A stretch of 57,359 bases of DNA from Lentibacillus populi (GCA_014642895.1 BMJD01000029.1:1-57359), one strand, 5' to 3'; counted from the stretch's first letter, positions 27,245 through 36,171 are shown. The notes: a model not told the origin generated them from the sequence alone. Numbers and translations are program-made.

Positions 27245-27401
27245 GTATGTACAGAATAAACTGTACGGAATAAACATACAAAATCAGTGAAATTTAATGT
27301 TTGAATTGTACACGTCAAACAGTATATAGTAGTAGAGTGAGTGAAAGCCGAACGGAATCTGATGAAACGTTATTGAACTATATACAGTAGTTTAATAGAT
27401 A
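27245..27401 (+). promoter_or_regulatory. opuA regulatory region: two candidate promoters and inverted repeats
   Basis: P1: TTGAAT (27301-27306), 18 bases, TATAGT (27325-27330). P2: TTGAAC (27373-27378), 17 bases, TAGATA (27396-27401). ACAGTATATAGT (27319-27330) and its near-complement ACTATATACAGT (27377-27388, one mismatch) lie over the P1 -10 and the P2 -35. GTATGT / ACATAC (27245-27250, 27274-27279) enclose two GAATAAAC repeats. These are candidate binding sites for the divergent GbsR-type regulator. Confidence 0.5.
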
Positions 27402-27579
27402 TACGCATGACATAAATCTGATAGAAAAGTAGTAAGACGAATTGCATGCTTCATTAGAAATATTGGCAGAATCAGGCGGAGTTCCCGTACGTGTACCGAC
27501 CGGGTCTGGCAATACCTGGCTTTGACCAGAACCGCAATACGGTAAACAAATATAAATTGCTTAAGAGAGGTGAACTTTT

Positions 27580-28776
27580 ATGCCGGTTATTGAAGTGAAG
27601 AATTTAACCAAAGTATTTGGGAAAAATCAAAAACAAGCCCTAAAGCTTTTGGATGAAGGTAAGTCAAAAGAAGCCATTTTAAAAGAAACCGGTAGTACAG
27701 TGGGGGTAAATAAGGCTTCTTTTTCTGTAGAAGCAGGAGAAATTTTCGTTATTATGGGGCTATCCGGAAGTGGGAAATCAACGTTAGTCCGGTTAATCAA
27801 CCGTCTTATTGAACCTACGAAGGGTAATGTCTTAATTGACGGAGAAGACTTGGCTGCAATGGATAAGAAATCATTGCGAAAGGTTCGCAGGGAAAAATTA
27901 AGCATGGTATTCCAACGCTTTGCTCTGTTTCCATATCGAACCATTTTGGAAAATGCCGAGTACGGATTGGAGATTCAAAACGTACCGAAAGAAACCCGAA
28001 AGAAAAAAGCACAAGAAGCTTTGGAAATGGTTGGGCTCGGTGACTATATTAATCAGAATCCTGGTCAGTTATCCGGCGGGATGCAGCAGCGTGTTGGGTT
28101 GGCGCGTGCACTTGCCAACGACCCGGAAGTACTGTTAATGGACGAGGCTTTCTCTGCGCTTGACCCGTTAATCCGCAAAGAAATGCAGGATGAACTAATC
28201 GATTTGCAAGCAAGTATGCAAAAGACCATTTTGTTCATCACCCATGACCTTGATGAAGCACTCAGACTAGGTGACCGAATTGCTCTGATGAAGGATGGTT
28301 CGATCGTCCAAATCGGTACACCGGAAGATATTCTTGTCAATCCCGCAAATGATTATGTAGAAAAATTTGTTGAGGATGTAGACCGTTCGAAGGTGTTAAC
28401 AGCGCAAAATATCATGAAACGCCCGGAGACGATTAATCTTGAAAAGCACGGGCCGCGTGTCGCATTGGAGCGAATGCGGGAAGAAGGGATATCCAGTATC
28501 TTCGTCGTCGATGGAAAACGGAATTTAAAAGGATATGTGACGGCTGAAGATGCATCAGAGGCAAGGAAAAAGGATATCCGTGATATTAGGGAAATTATTC
28601 AAAATGATATTCCACGTGTTGCTAAAGATACCGCCATGAATGATATCTTCAATATTATCTATAATTCACCAATCCCTGTTGCCGTTGTTGAAGAGGGAAA
28701 ATTACTTGGAATTATTGTACGTGGTGCGGTAATTTCGGCGCTTGCTGGAGAAGGCGAGGTGAATGTAGATGCTTGA
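27580..28776 (+). CDS. opuAA: Glycine betaine ABC transporter ATPase OpuAA
   Basis: A 398-residue ATPase of the OpuA/ProU class, powering uptake of glycine betaine and related compatible solutes. Walker [25 protein letters not shown], signature [10 protein letters not shown] and Walker [13 protein letters not shown] are present. The C-terminal 120 residues form a CBS tandem (MKRPETINL to [11 protein letters not shown]), which in OpuA senses ionic strength. The ATG has an AGAGAGGTG site, and opuAB overlaps its end by eight bases. Confidence 0.95.
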   Translation: MPVIEVKNLTKVFGKNQKQALKLLDEGKSKEAILKETGSTVGVNKASFSVEAGEIFVIMGLSGSGKSTLVRLINRLIEPTKGNVLIDGEDLAAMDKKSLRKVRREKLSMVFQRFALFPYRTILENAEYGLEIQNVPKETRKKKAQEALEMVGLGDYINQNPGQLSGGMQQRVGLARALANDPEVLLMDEAFSALDPLIRKEMQDELIDLQASMQKTILFITHDLDEALRLGDRIALMKDGSIVQIGTPEDILVNPANDYVEKFVEDVDRSKVLTAQNIMKRPETINLEKHGPRVALERMREEGISSIFVVDGKRNLKGYVTAEDASEARKKDIRDIREIIQNDIPRVAKDTAMNDIFNIIYNSPIPVAVVEEGKLLGIIVRGAVISALAGEGEVNVDA

Positions 28777-29620
28777 TAAAGTTTTGGAATTTGTTCCCGA
28801 GATTCCAATAGCGGAAAAAACAAAGGAATTTACCGATTGGTTAACGGACACTTTTTCGTTCTTATTTGATCCGATTAAAGATAATCTTGGCAGTTTTATG
28901 GAATGGATAGCAAATATGCTGATAGCTATTCCTCCAGTGATTATTATCCTATTGGTTGCTATCGGCGCTTTCTTTATTTCTGGTAAGAAATTTGGCTTAG
29001 CTGCTTTCTCGGTGGTTGGTCTTTGGTTAATATACAATCAAGAACTCTGGGAGCATTTGATGAATACATTTGCGCTAGTATTAATTTCCAGTGTTTTATC
29101 CGTCATTATCGGAGTTCCTATTGGTATTTTAATGTCCAAAAGTAAAACAGCTGAAGCAATTATTACACCGATATTAGACTTTATGCAGACAATGCCTGCA
29201 TTCGTGTATTTGATCCCTGCAGTAGCGTTTTTCGGAATCGGGATGGTTCCCGGCATATTTGCATCGTTAATCTTTGCTACACCACCAACAGTGCGCTTCA
29301 CCAACTTAGGCATTCGCCAAGTATCAAAAGAGCTTGTCGAAGCATCAGAAGCGTTCGGGAGTACTGGTGCCCAGAAATTGTTTAAGGTAGAACTTCCAAT
29401 GGCTAAGGCAACCATTATGGCAGGGATCAACCAGACGGTTATGCTTGCATTATCAATGGTTGTTATTGCATCGATGATCGGTGCCCCTGGTCTTGGAACA
29501 GAGGTGCTTTCTGCATTACAACGTGCCCAGGTTGGTACTGGATTCGTGGCGGGAATCGGAATTGTTATTCTGGCCATTATCATTGACCGTTTTACACAAA
29601 GCATGAACGCGAAAAAATAA
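28769..29620 (+). CDS. opuAB: Glycine betaine ABC transporter permease OpuAB
   Basis: A 283-residue permease with six or more membrane segments and the EAA loop ([20 protein letters not shown], about residues 189-208) that docks on the ATPase. The middle ([20 protein letters not shown]) is typical of ProW/OpuAB. It overlaps opuAA by eight bases and is followed 71 bases later by the first binding-protein gene. Confidence 0.95.
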   Translation: MLDKVLEFVPEIPIAEKTKEFTDWLTDTFSFLFDPIKDNLGSFMEWIANMLIAIPPVIIILLVAIGAFFISGKKFGLAAFSVVGLWLIYNQELWEHLMNTFALVLISSVLSVIIGVPIGILMSKSKTAEAIITPILDFMQTMPAFVYLIPAVAFFGIGMVPGIFASLIFATPPTVRFTNLGIRQVSKELVEASEAFGSTGAQKLFKVELPMAKATIMAGINQTVMLALSMVVIASMIGAPGLGTEVLSALQRAQVGTGFVAGIGIVILAIIIDRFTQSMNAKK

Positions 29621-29691
29621 GGTTGGCTGGTAATCTTTTCAATATGAAAAGTTTCCATATATTAAAAACAAAAAAGGGGAGATTTATAGTT

Positions 29692-30597
29692 ATGTTTAAA
29701 CTTAACTGGAAACGTCTTGGCATTGCTGCTGGACTTTCATTATCATTAGTCGCTGCAGGCTGCGGGTCGGACGATGGTTCTTCATCAGATGAAGGGTCAT
29801 CAGACGGCAATTCATCAGAAGCATCAAAAGAGATTGAACTTTCCTATGTTGAATGGGATACAGAAGTTGCCTCCACAAATGTTATTGCAAAAGTATTAGA
29901 AGATCAAGGGTTCGATGTTAAGGTAACTCCGCTTGATAATGCAGTTATGTGGGAATCGGTCGCTTCCGGTGAAACAGATGGTATGGTAGCCGCATGGTTA
30001 CCTGGAACACATGGTGATCTTTATGAACAGTATAAAGGTGATTTAGAAGATTTGGGTACAAATTTGGAAGGTGCAGCAATTGGATTAGTTGTACCAGAGT
30101 ATATGGATGTTAATTCAATTGAAGATTTAGACTCCCAGGCAGATAAAACAATTACAGGTATTGAACCTGGTGCAGGAGTTGTAAAAGCTGCTGAACAAGC
30201 TGTGGAAGATTATGACAATCTTGACGGCTGGACAGTAAAAACTTCTTCTAGTGGTGCGATGGCTACTGCTTTAGGGCAAGCAATCGAAAACGAAGAACCA
30301 ATTGTTGTTACTGGATGGTCTCCACACTGGAAGTTCCAAAAATATGACCTGAAATATTTAGAAGATCCAAAAGGTTCATTTGGTGAGGCAGAAGAAATTA
30401 AAACAATGGTTCGTAAAGGATTTAAAGAAGATATGCCAAAAGCATATAAAATTCTGGATCAGTTCCATTGGGAGCCAGCAGATATTGAAAGTGTCATGCT
30501 TGACATTAACAATGGTACAGATCCTGAAGAAGCTGCAGCTGCATGGGTTGAAGATAACCAGGATAAAGTTGCGGAATGGACAAAGGGCGCAGAATAA
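29692..30597 (+). CDS. Glycine betaine-binding lipoprotein, non-permuted (Lactococcus-like) domain order
   Basis: A 301-residue lipoprotein; lipobox VAAGC gives the lipidated cysteine at 24, followed by a serine/acid-rich linker. The betaine-cage tryptophans appear in VEWDTE (W55), AAWLPGTH (W102) and TGWSPHW (W209). The half beginning ELSYVEWD comes first and the half beginning ITGIEPGAG second. This is the reverse of the order in B. subtilis OpuAC and resembles the binding domain of Lactococcus OpuA. An in-frame start at 29623 exists, but the ATG at 29692 follows AAAGGGGAG and starts the signal peptide. Confidence 0.93.
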   Translation: MFKLNWKRLGIAAGLSLSLVAAGCGSDDGSSSDEGSSDGNSSEASKEIELSYVEWDTEVASTNVIAKVLEDQGFDVKVTPLDNAVMWESVASGETDGMVAAWLPGTHGDLYEQYKGDLEDLGTNLEGAAIGLVVPEYMDVNSIEDLDSQADKTITGIEPGAGVVKAAEQAVEDYDNLDGWTVKTSSSGAMATALGQAIENEEPIVVTGWSPHWKFQKYDLKYLEDPKGSFGEAEEIKTMVRKGFKEDMPKAYKILDQFHWEPADIESVMLDINNGTDPEEAAAAWVEDNQDKVAEWTKGAE

Positions 30598-30639
30598 TAG
30601 AATAGTCCCGAGCAAACTAATGGAATAAGGAATTGAATC

Positions 30640-30672
30640 AGGCTGATACACTTTAATGTATCAGCCTAAATT
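30640..30672 (+). terminator. Intercistronic hairpin between the two binding-protein genes
   Basis: Perfect 11-bp stem AGGCTGATACA / TGTATCAGCCT followed by AAATTTTTA. The short T-run suggests partial termination or 3'-end protection. It would make the first binding protein more abundant than the second. Confidence 0.65.
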
Positions 30673-30693
30673 TTTAAGGAGGAATTTACTTAG

Positions 30694-31617
30694 ATGATAA
30701 ATAGAAAACTACTGGTGACAGGTTCTTTTCTAATTGGAGTTTTACTTACACTTATTGCTGCTGGATGCGGGTCAGACAACGAGTCCGAAAAATCTGGTAG
30801 CGGTAAAACTAATTACAGTGAAGCTGTTGATTATTCAATTACTGGTATTGAGCCTGGAGCAGGGATTACAGTTACAACTGAAAAGGCAATAAAGAAATAT
30901 GACAGTTTGAAAGGCTGGAACCTGGAACAATCATCTACCGGAGCAATGATGACAAAACTTGGAGAGGCGATTGATAAAGAAGAACCGATCATTATAACGG
31001 GATGGAACCCACATTGGATGTTTGCCAAGTATCCGGACATGAAATATCTTGATGATCCAAAAGGTGTTTACGGAAAAACAGAACTGATTAAAACACTTGC
31101 CCGTAAAGGGTTAAAAGAGGATAAGCCTAACGCATATAAACTACTCGATCAATTTCACTGGGAAGTAGAAGATATGGAAAGTATTATGCTTGAAGCAACA
31201 GAAACAGGAACCGAAATCGCAGAGGTTGCTAAAAAATGGGTGGAAGAACACCCGGATGTTGTTGCTGAATGGACAAAAGGTGTCGATGATGTCGATGGTA
31301 CAGAAATCGAATTAGTATCAACCCCATGGGATTCAGAACGTGCGTCTGCAAATGTCGTTGCTGAGGTTTTGCGGTCGAAGGGTTTTAATGTAACCGTTAC
31401 ACCTGTAGATGTTGCAGTTGTTTTTGAGGCAATAGCAAAAGGTGATGGGGATGCAACACTAGCTGCTTGGATGCCTATAACACACAAAGATTTTTATGAG
31501 GAATATGAAGGTCAGTTTGAGGATCTAGGTGAAAATTTAAAAGGTGCCAAAATAGGCCTGGTCGTACCGGAATATATGGATATTGATTCTATAGAAGATC
31601 TGCAGCCGGCTGAATAA
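30694..31617 (+). CDS. opuAC: Glycine betaine-binding lipoprotein OpuAC, permuted (B. subtilis-like) domain order
   Basis: A 307-residue lipoprotein; lipobox IAAGC, cysteine at 25. Tryptophans of the betaine cage appear as TGWNPHW (W104), TPWDSE (W212) and AAWMPITH (W259). The half starting ITGIEPGAG comes first, then, after EWTKGVDDVDG, the half starting IELVSTPWD. This is the domain order I recall for B. subtilis OpuAC. It is a circular permutation of the preceding gene product, with about half the residues shared. The ATG has an AAGGAGG site. A strong terminator follows. Confidence 0.92.
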   Translation: MINRKLLVTGSFLIGVLLTLIAAGCGSDNESEKSGSGKTNYSEAVDYSITGIEPGAGITVTTEKAIKKYDSLKGWNLEQSSTGAMMTKLGEAIDKEEPIIITGWNPHWMFAKYPDMKYLDDPKGVYGKTELIKTLARKGLKEDKPNAYKLLDQFHWEVEDMESIMLEATETGTEIAEVAKKWVEEHPDVVAEWTKGVDDVDGTEIELVSTPWDSERASANVVAEVLRSKGFNVTVTPVDVAVVFEAIAKGDGDATLAAWMPITHKDFYEEYEGQFEDLGENLKGAKIGLVVPEYMDIDSIEDLQPAE

Positions 31618-31624
31618 GTTACCA

Positions 31625-31665
31625 AAAACGGTCTATCCGGGAAACCGGATAGACCGTTTTAAATT
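31625..31665 (+). terminator. Terminator of the opuA locus
   Basis: Perfect 16-bp stem AAAACGGTCTATCCGG / CCGGATAGACCGTTTT closed by a GAAA tetraloop. Confidence 0.92.
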
Positions 31666-31743
31666 AAACTGATAAAACTTCCCTAGATTGAACAGGATTC
31701 TCTGGTTCTTTCAAGTTGTCACAATCTTCTCACTGACCTCTGT

Positions 31744-32115
31744 TTAATATTTTTCTGTCTGGTTTTGCATTTTATCTTCGAGGTCTTTCAAACTGGACTC
31801 AATTTGTTCTAAGTATCGCTGGATATTTTTCTGATGTGGTTCGACTGATTTTTTCCAGTCCTGAACAGAGCTTTTCATTTCTCGGGTTAACTCTTTAATT
31901 AATGATGCACCTTCTTTTGATGTCGAGGTGATTTGTTCCTTTAATCGTTTACCATCGCTTTTAAGATCAGCTATCATCTGTTTCCATTCGATCCCTTGCT
32001 GCTTTGCTCGATTTCGTAAATCTCTACCGGAGGAAGGTGCACTAAGCAGTGTCGCTGTCGCACTTACTACGCCTCCAACCACAAATCCTAGTAATAATGA
32101 ACTGCCTTTAGCCAT
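31744..32115 (-). CDS. yhaH: YtxH-domain protein YhaH
   Basis: A 123-residue protein with an N-terminal membrane segment (LLLGFVVGGVVSATATLLSA, residues 7-26) followed by the APSSGRDLRNRAK motif of the YtxH family and a long charged helix with coiled-coil character. B. subtilis YhaH sits in the same order next to trpP. YtxH proteins are linked to general stress, but their action is unknown. The ATG has an AAAGGAGCG site. Confidence 0.85.
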   Translation of the reverse strand: MAKGSSLLLGFVVGGVVSATATLLSAPSSGRDLRNRAKQQGIEWKQMIADLKSDGKRLKEQITSTSKEGASLIKELTREMKSSVQDWKKSVEPHQKNIQRYLEQIESSLKDLEDKMQNQTEKY

Positions 32116-32362
32116 AGTGATGACGCTCCTTTCAAGACCTGTTTAGTTATGTTTTCCTTTTCCTGCACGTAAATGAAACGTGTTTTTAAAGAGAATATAA
32201 GTTTTTCGGGATGACCACTAATAGTTTAAACTGGTTTCCGTTTCTTCCAAAAAGGCGGGAGTCAGGTTTCCCCTGTACTTTTATTATATAGCTTTTACGG
32301 TAAAAAGTATAAGAAAAACATTAGATTTTTGGTGGTTTTTTAGTGAAACAAGCTCATTTCGG

Positions 32363-32400
32363 TACAAAACCTCTGACATACGTTTGCCAGAGGTTTTGTA
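32363..32400 (-). terminator. Hairpin after trpP
   Basis: Perfect 13-bp stem TACAAAACCTCTG / CAGAGGTTTTGTA just beyond the trpP stop codon. No T-run follows, so the termination efficiency is uncertain. Confidence 0.65.
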
Positions 32401-32414
32401 TGCTTATGTCATAA

Positions 32415-32936
32415 TCACGATACTGTAATTGGCCGTGATCGTTTTAAAATACGCCCAACAATTGGATAAATAACAACCATCACAATAGTGTTTACTAGAG
32501 CAGTTGGCAGGACAATCGTTACAAATAATACGGGAAATGCTCCATCCATTAATCCGACGATATATAATGCCGAGGCAATAAACACAGATCCGCTAACGAT
32601 CGTACCAATTGCTGTTAAAATAGGTGCACTTATGTTTCCGTTGACTTTATCCTTGATAAGTAAAAACAATCCGAAAAATAGTGCTGCTGTAATCGGTTTG
32701 TCAATTATGTTGGCAATTTGTCCGCCAGGTGCCATCGTTGTCAGTGCGGAAAGTATCCCTGTGACAATTGCTAAAAGGACAACATATTTCGTTTTAGGGA
32801 ACAGCATAATCCCTAAAAACATCATCGTTAATAGCATGTCTGGCTTCATTCCGAACAAAATTGCCGGAACGACTGCATGGAGAACGGCACCAATCCCCAT
32901 AAACAATGATAAGATAATTAAAACCTTCGTATTCAA
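32415..32936 (-). CDS. trpP: Tryptophan transporter TrpP
   Basis: A 173-residue membrane protein with five or six hydrophobic segments; VLHAVVPAILFGMKPDMLLT near the N-terminus and TMAPGGQIANIIDKPITA in the middle match TrpP (YhaG), an S-component-like tryptophan importer. The start is TTG at 32936, set by an AGGAGAGG site. In B. subtilis its translation is repressed by the TRAP protein; a matching GAG/UAG series overlaps the ribosome site here too. Confidence 0.88.
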   Translation of the reverse strand: MNTKVLIILSLFMGIGAVLHAVVPAILFGMKPDMLLTMMFLGIMLFPKTKYVVLLAIVTGILSALTTMAPGGQIANIIDKPITAALFFGLFLLIKDKVNGNISAPILTAIGTIVSGSVFIASALYIVGLMDGAFPVLFVTIVLPTALVNTIVMVVIYPIVGRILKRSRPITVS

Positions 32937-32942
32937 TTGTAC

Positions 32943-32960
32943 CTCTCCTCTTCTCAGCTA
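32943..32960 (-). promoter_or_regulatory. Possible TRAP-binding triplets over the trpP ribosome site
   Basis: In the trpP mRNA the order is UAG-CU-GAG-AA-GAG-GA-GAG, four triplets with exact two-base spacers, ending in the ribosome site. TRAP binds such triplets at 2-3-base spacing. Known sites usually have nine or more, so this one would be short. No TRAP gene (mtrB) is in the window. Confidence 0.4.
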
Positions 32961-33058
32961 TTCTTAAGATTTTCCCAACTGTGCACTCATCGCCAGTTGC
33001 AGAAACGTATATTCATTATAACAAATGTATCGATGAATTAGAAGTATTAATTTTTAAA

Positions 33059-33487
33059 CTATTTAATGCCAGCGTTGATTTCTTTGGCAATTTGTTGTAA
33101 ATCATCAGATGAATATGCATCATCATGGGTTGTCCAGCCTAATTGATAACCGTCACCTTCACCATAACGCGGGATGATGTGAATATGCAGGTGAAATACC
33201 GATTGCTCAGCTGGAGCTTCATTGTTGTTTAACAGATTCATCCCAATTGGTTTGTACACCTCTTTAATCGCTTTAGCAATCTTAGGAACACGGGCAAATA
33301 ATTCCTTTGCGACTTCTGGAGGTGTTTCATAGATATTTTTCGTATGTGTCTTCGGAATAACCAACGTGTGGCCTTTTGTTACTTGACTTATATCGAGAAA
33401 CGCATAAACATGATCATCCTCGTACACTTTTGCAGACGGTATAGCACCGTTTATAATTTTACAAAAAATGCAATCTTCATGTGACAT
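33059..33487 (-). CDS. hit: HIT-family nucleotide hydrolase
   Basis: A 142-residue protein with the histidine triad HLHIHIIPR near residue 97 and the N-terminal zinc-finger-like DCIFCKIINGAIPSAKVYED. HIT proteins hydrolyse nucleoside phosphoramidates or dinucleotides. Two ATGs are close; the second (33485-33487, MSHEDC) is spaced eight bases from AAAGGAG, the first only three, so I chose the second. Its place before ecsAB, divergently oriented, matches B. subtilis. Confidence 0.93.
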   Translation of the reverse strand: MSHEDCIFCKIINGAIPSAKVYEDDHVYAFLDISQVTKGHTLVIPKTHTKNIYETPPEVAKELFARVPKIAKAIKEVYKPIGMNLLNNNEAPAEQSVFHLHIHIIPRYGEGDGYQLGWTTHDDAYSSDDLQQIAKEINAGIK

Positions 33488-34125
33488 ACCATTCACTCCT
33501 TTATGTATTATCTCCTATTGTATATAGGAAGGATTGAATATGTAAAGTTTTCTGTGTTTTTTTGCGGGAAGCTGAAGACACTTTTCTGGGGATATGTAAG
33601 AATTTATCCGGAAACTCGGGTATCGCTCAGAATGGAGCAAACAACTCCAAAAACGTAAAAGCATTCCAAAAAACAAACAGGACTAGTCCTTGGCGGGACT
33701 AGCCTGCTTTAAGAAGAACGGAGATTGCGATTTTATCTAACGTTGGGGACTTTTCGTAATTCCGTTAATTGCCTTTTGGCCGCTTAACTTGATTACAAAA
33801 ACCTTTTTGTCAGCATCTCAAGGGACTCCTTGGGATGAATTCTGGCAGAAGGGTTTTATTTCATTAGATTATCTTTCACTGACACCTCATTTTTGTGTTA
33901 ATTTACAAAGTCAGATTAGCATTTCCCATCACTAACACCTCATTTGTGTTTTACACGAAAAAATTGTTGTAGTGAAGCATCCCCGTTCTTCAATAACTAG
34001 TTTGTGTTGGTAATACACATTTATACACCAAGAACAAATTTTTTAGGATTGACTAATGAGATATTTAAAATTAAACAATTAGATGACTTGGAAAAGCCAT
34101 GTCGAATTTCCGTGCACGGTTTGTT
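33488..34125. other. Gene-free divergent region between hit and ecsA
   Basis: About 640 bases without a supported gene. A hairpin at 33677-33707 (CAGGACTAGTCC / GGGACTAGCCTG) has a T-rich tail on the minus strand, so it would stop transcripts running toward hit. Two imperfect direct repeats, TCACTGACACCTCATTTTTG (from 33877) and TCACTAACACCTCATTTG (from 33929), lie closer to ecsA. No known riboswitch was recognised. Confidence 0.5.
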
Positions 34126-34154
34126 TTGGCATTGCCGATGAGAAATGGTAAAAT
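34126..34154 (+). promoter_or_regulatory. Sigma-A promoter of ecsAB
   Basis: TTGGCA (34126-34131), 17 bases, TAAAAT (34149-34154), giving a leader of about 60 bases before ecsA. Confidence 0.6.
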
Positions 34155-34223
34155 TTTAGGTAAGTGAATATTGTTGAACGCAAGTGAACGGGCATTTTAC
34201 GTTTGCTTTGGGAGGAGAGCCTT

Positions 34224-34967
34224 ATGAAACCACTATTGCATATTGATAACCTTCACGGTGGCTATACGCATAAAAATGTGCTGCACGGCATTTCATTTGA
34301 TGTATATCCCAATGAAATTATTGGCCTGATCGGATTGAACGGTGCCGGGAAGAGTACAACCATCAAACATATTATTGGCCTAATGCAAGCAAAAAAAGGA
34401 ACTGTCTCTGTAAATGGAAAAACGTTTCAGGAAAATCCGGAAGTCTACCGTAAGCAAATGGCCTATATTCCTGAGATGCCGATATTGTACGATGAACTGA
34501 CCCTGTATGAACATCTTCGTCTAACTGCGATGGCTTATGACGTCCCGGAGGATATTTTTGAAAAAAGGTTACAGCCGCTCTTAAAGGAATTTCGTATGGA
34601 GAAAAAGCTAAAATGGTTTCCTGTGCATTTTTCCAAAGGGATGCGGCAAAAGGTAATGATTATGTGTGCATTTTTAATTGAACCGCTCCTTTATATTGTG
34701 GACGAGCCGTTTGTCGGGCTGGATCCTCTGGGGATTCAGTCGTATCTGCAGTTAATGGATGAAATGAAGCAGAAAGGTTCCGGAGTGTTAATGTCCACAC
34801 ATATTTTGGCAACCGCTGAACGTTATTGTGACCGGTTTATTATCCTCCACGATGGAAAAATCCGGGCAATTGGTACGCTTGCTGAGCTGCGTAAAGCATT
34901 TCAGATGCCAGGAGCAACACTCGATGATCTGTATGTTCAATTGACAAAGGAAGAAAGCCATGTTTGA
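34224..34967 (+). CDS. ecsA: ABC transporter ATPase EcsA
   Basis: A 247-residue ATPase with Walker A GLNGAGKST, signature FSKGMRQKV and Walker B LLYIVDEPF. EcsA with the EcsB permease affects protein secretion, competence and intramembrane proteolysis by RasP in B. subtilis; the transported compound is probably a peptide. The frame opens at 34203, but the ATG at 34224 follows GGGAGGAGAG and gives the family length of 247. It overlaps ecsB by eight bases. Confidence 0.93.
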   Translation: MKPLLHIDNLHGGYTHKNVLHGISFDVYPNEIIGLIGLNGAGKSTTIKHIIGLMQAKKGTVSVNGKTFQENPEVYRKQMAYIPEMPILYDELTLYEHLRLTAMAYDVPEDIFEKRLQPLLKEFRMEKKLKWFPVHFSKGMRQKVMIMCAFLIEPLLYIVDEPFVGLDPLGIQSYLQLMDEMKQKGSGVLMSTHILATAERYCDRFIILHDGKIRAIGTLAELRKAFQMPGATLDDLYVQLTKEESHV

Positions 34968-36171
34968 TTCCCATGCATTTTTTAAAAAACGTTTTTCGGC
35001 CCATTTAAAGGAGACAAACCGCTATTTAAAATATATATTTAATGGACATCTGGCGTTCGCGATGCTGTTTTTTATTGCAGCTGCTGCCTATTATTATCAA
35101 CAGTGGCTTGCTGGGCTTCCAGCCAATTTTCCAACCGCGTGGATTATTGGAATTACGCTCGGTTTGCTTGTCAGCTACAGCCCTGCCCGGACATTATTGC
35201 AGGAACCTGACCTGATTTTCTTGATTGCGGCCGAACATAAAATGGGTGCCTATTTTCGTAATTCGCTGATTTACAGCTTTGTCATCCAACTGTATGTCAT
35301 ATTGTTGATTGTTGCCGCTTTTGGCCCGCTGTATTTTGCTTCCTATCCAGATCGTAGCGGCAGTCTCTACCTTATCACAATCGCCGTTGTACTGATTTTT
35401 AAAGTTTGGAACTTGCTGGCAAACTGGTGGATGTTGAAGGTGCGGGATCCAGGAATACGTCGGATTGACACGCTTGCCCGGGTGCTGCTAAATTGTGCAG
35501 TATTTTACTTTTTTGTTAATGGCAATATGATTCCAGCAGCTGTTGCGACAGTACTGTTTATTGTTGTTTTCCTATACGACCTGAGCGTTTCCAGAAAGCA
35601 AGCGGGGATTGTGTGGGACCTTTTAGTGGAAAAAGATCAAAACCGGATGCAATTCTTTTACCGGATTGCCAATATGTTTACTGACGTACCACATTTGAAA
35701 AATCGGGTGAAAAGAAGGCAATGGCTTGTATCAGTTGTTGATCGGGTGCCATTTTTGCAAAAGTTCACATTTGATTACTTGTACCGGATCACGTTTGTCA
35801 GAAGCGGTGATTATCTGGGGATGTATTTGCGTTTAATTATCATTGGCGGAATTGTAATCTATTTTGTTCCCAACAGCTGGATACGAATTATTTTTGCCCT
35901 GTTATTTTTATACTTAAGCAGTTTTCAGATGATGACACTGTATCAGCATCATCGAACGGTTATTTGGCTTGACCTATATCCCGTCCCAATCCAAAGGAGA
36001 CAGCAGGCAGTATTAAAATGGCTGTATTTGCTGACGTTCGTCCAAACGTTTATTTATGCTGTTTTGTTCCTTGTACTTGATGATTACCTTGGTTTTGTCC
36101 TCACCATAGCTGGTGGATCCATTTTTAACTATTTGTTTATTACCGGTTATGTAAAGCAGAAACTGACGTGA
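34960..36171 (+). CDS. ecsB: ABC transporter permease EcsB
   Basis: A 403-residue membrane protein with eight or so hydrophobic segments. RRIDTLARVLLNC and the KRRQWLVSVVDRVPFLQKF loop fit the EcsB family. It forms an exporter with EcsA. B. subtilis has a third gene, ecsC, next; here a 20-bp repeat array and a terminator follow instead, so ecsC is absent from this locus. Confidence 0.92.
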   Translation: MFDSHAFFKKRFSAHLKETNRYLKYIFNGHLAFAMLFFIAAAAYYYQQWLAGLPANFPTAWIIGITLGLLVSYSPARTLLQEPDLIFLIAAEHKMGAYFRNSLIYSFVIQLYVILLIVAAFGPLYFASYPDRSGSLYLITIAVVLIFKVWNLLANWWMLKVRDPGIRRIDTLARVLLNCAVFYFFVNGNMIPAAVATVLFIVVFLYDLSVSRKQAGIVWDLLVEKDQNRMQFFYRIANMFTDVPHLKNRVKRRQWLVSVVDRVPFLQKFTFDYLYRITFVRSGDYLGMYLRLIIIGGIVIYFVPNSWIRIIFALLFLYLSSFQMMTLYQHHRTVIWLDLYPVPIQRRQQAVLKWLYLLTFVQTFIYAVLFLVLDDYLGFVLTIAGGSIFNYLFITGYVKQKLT

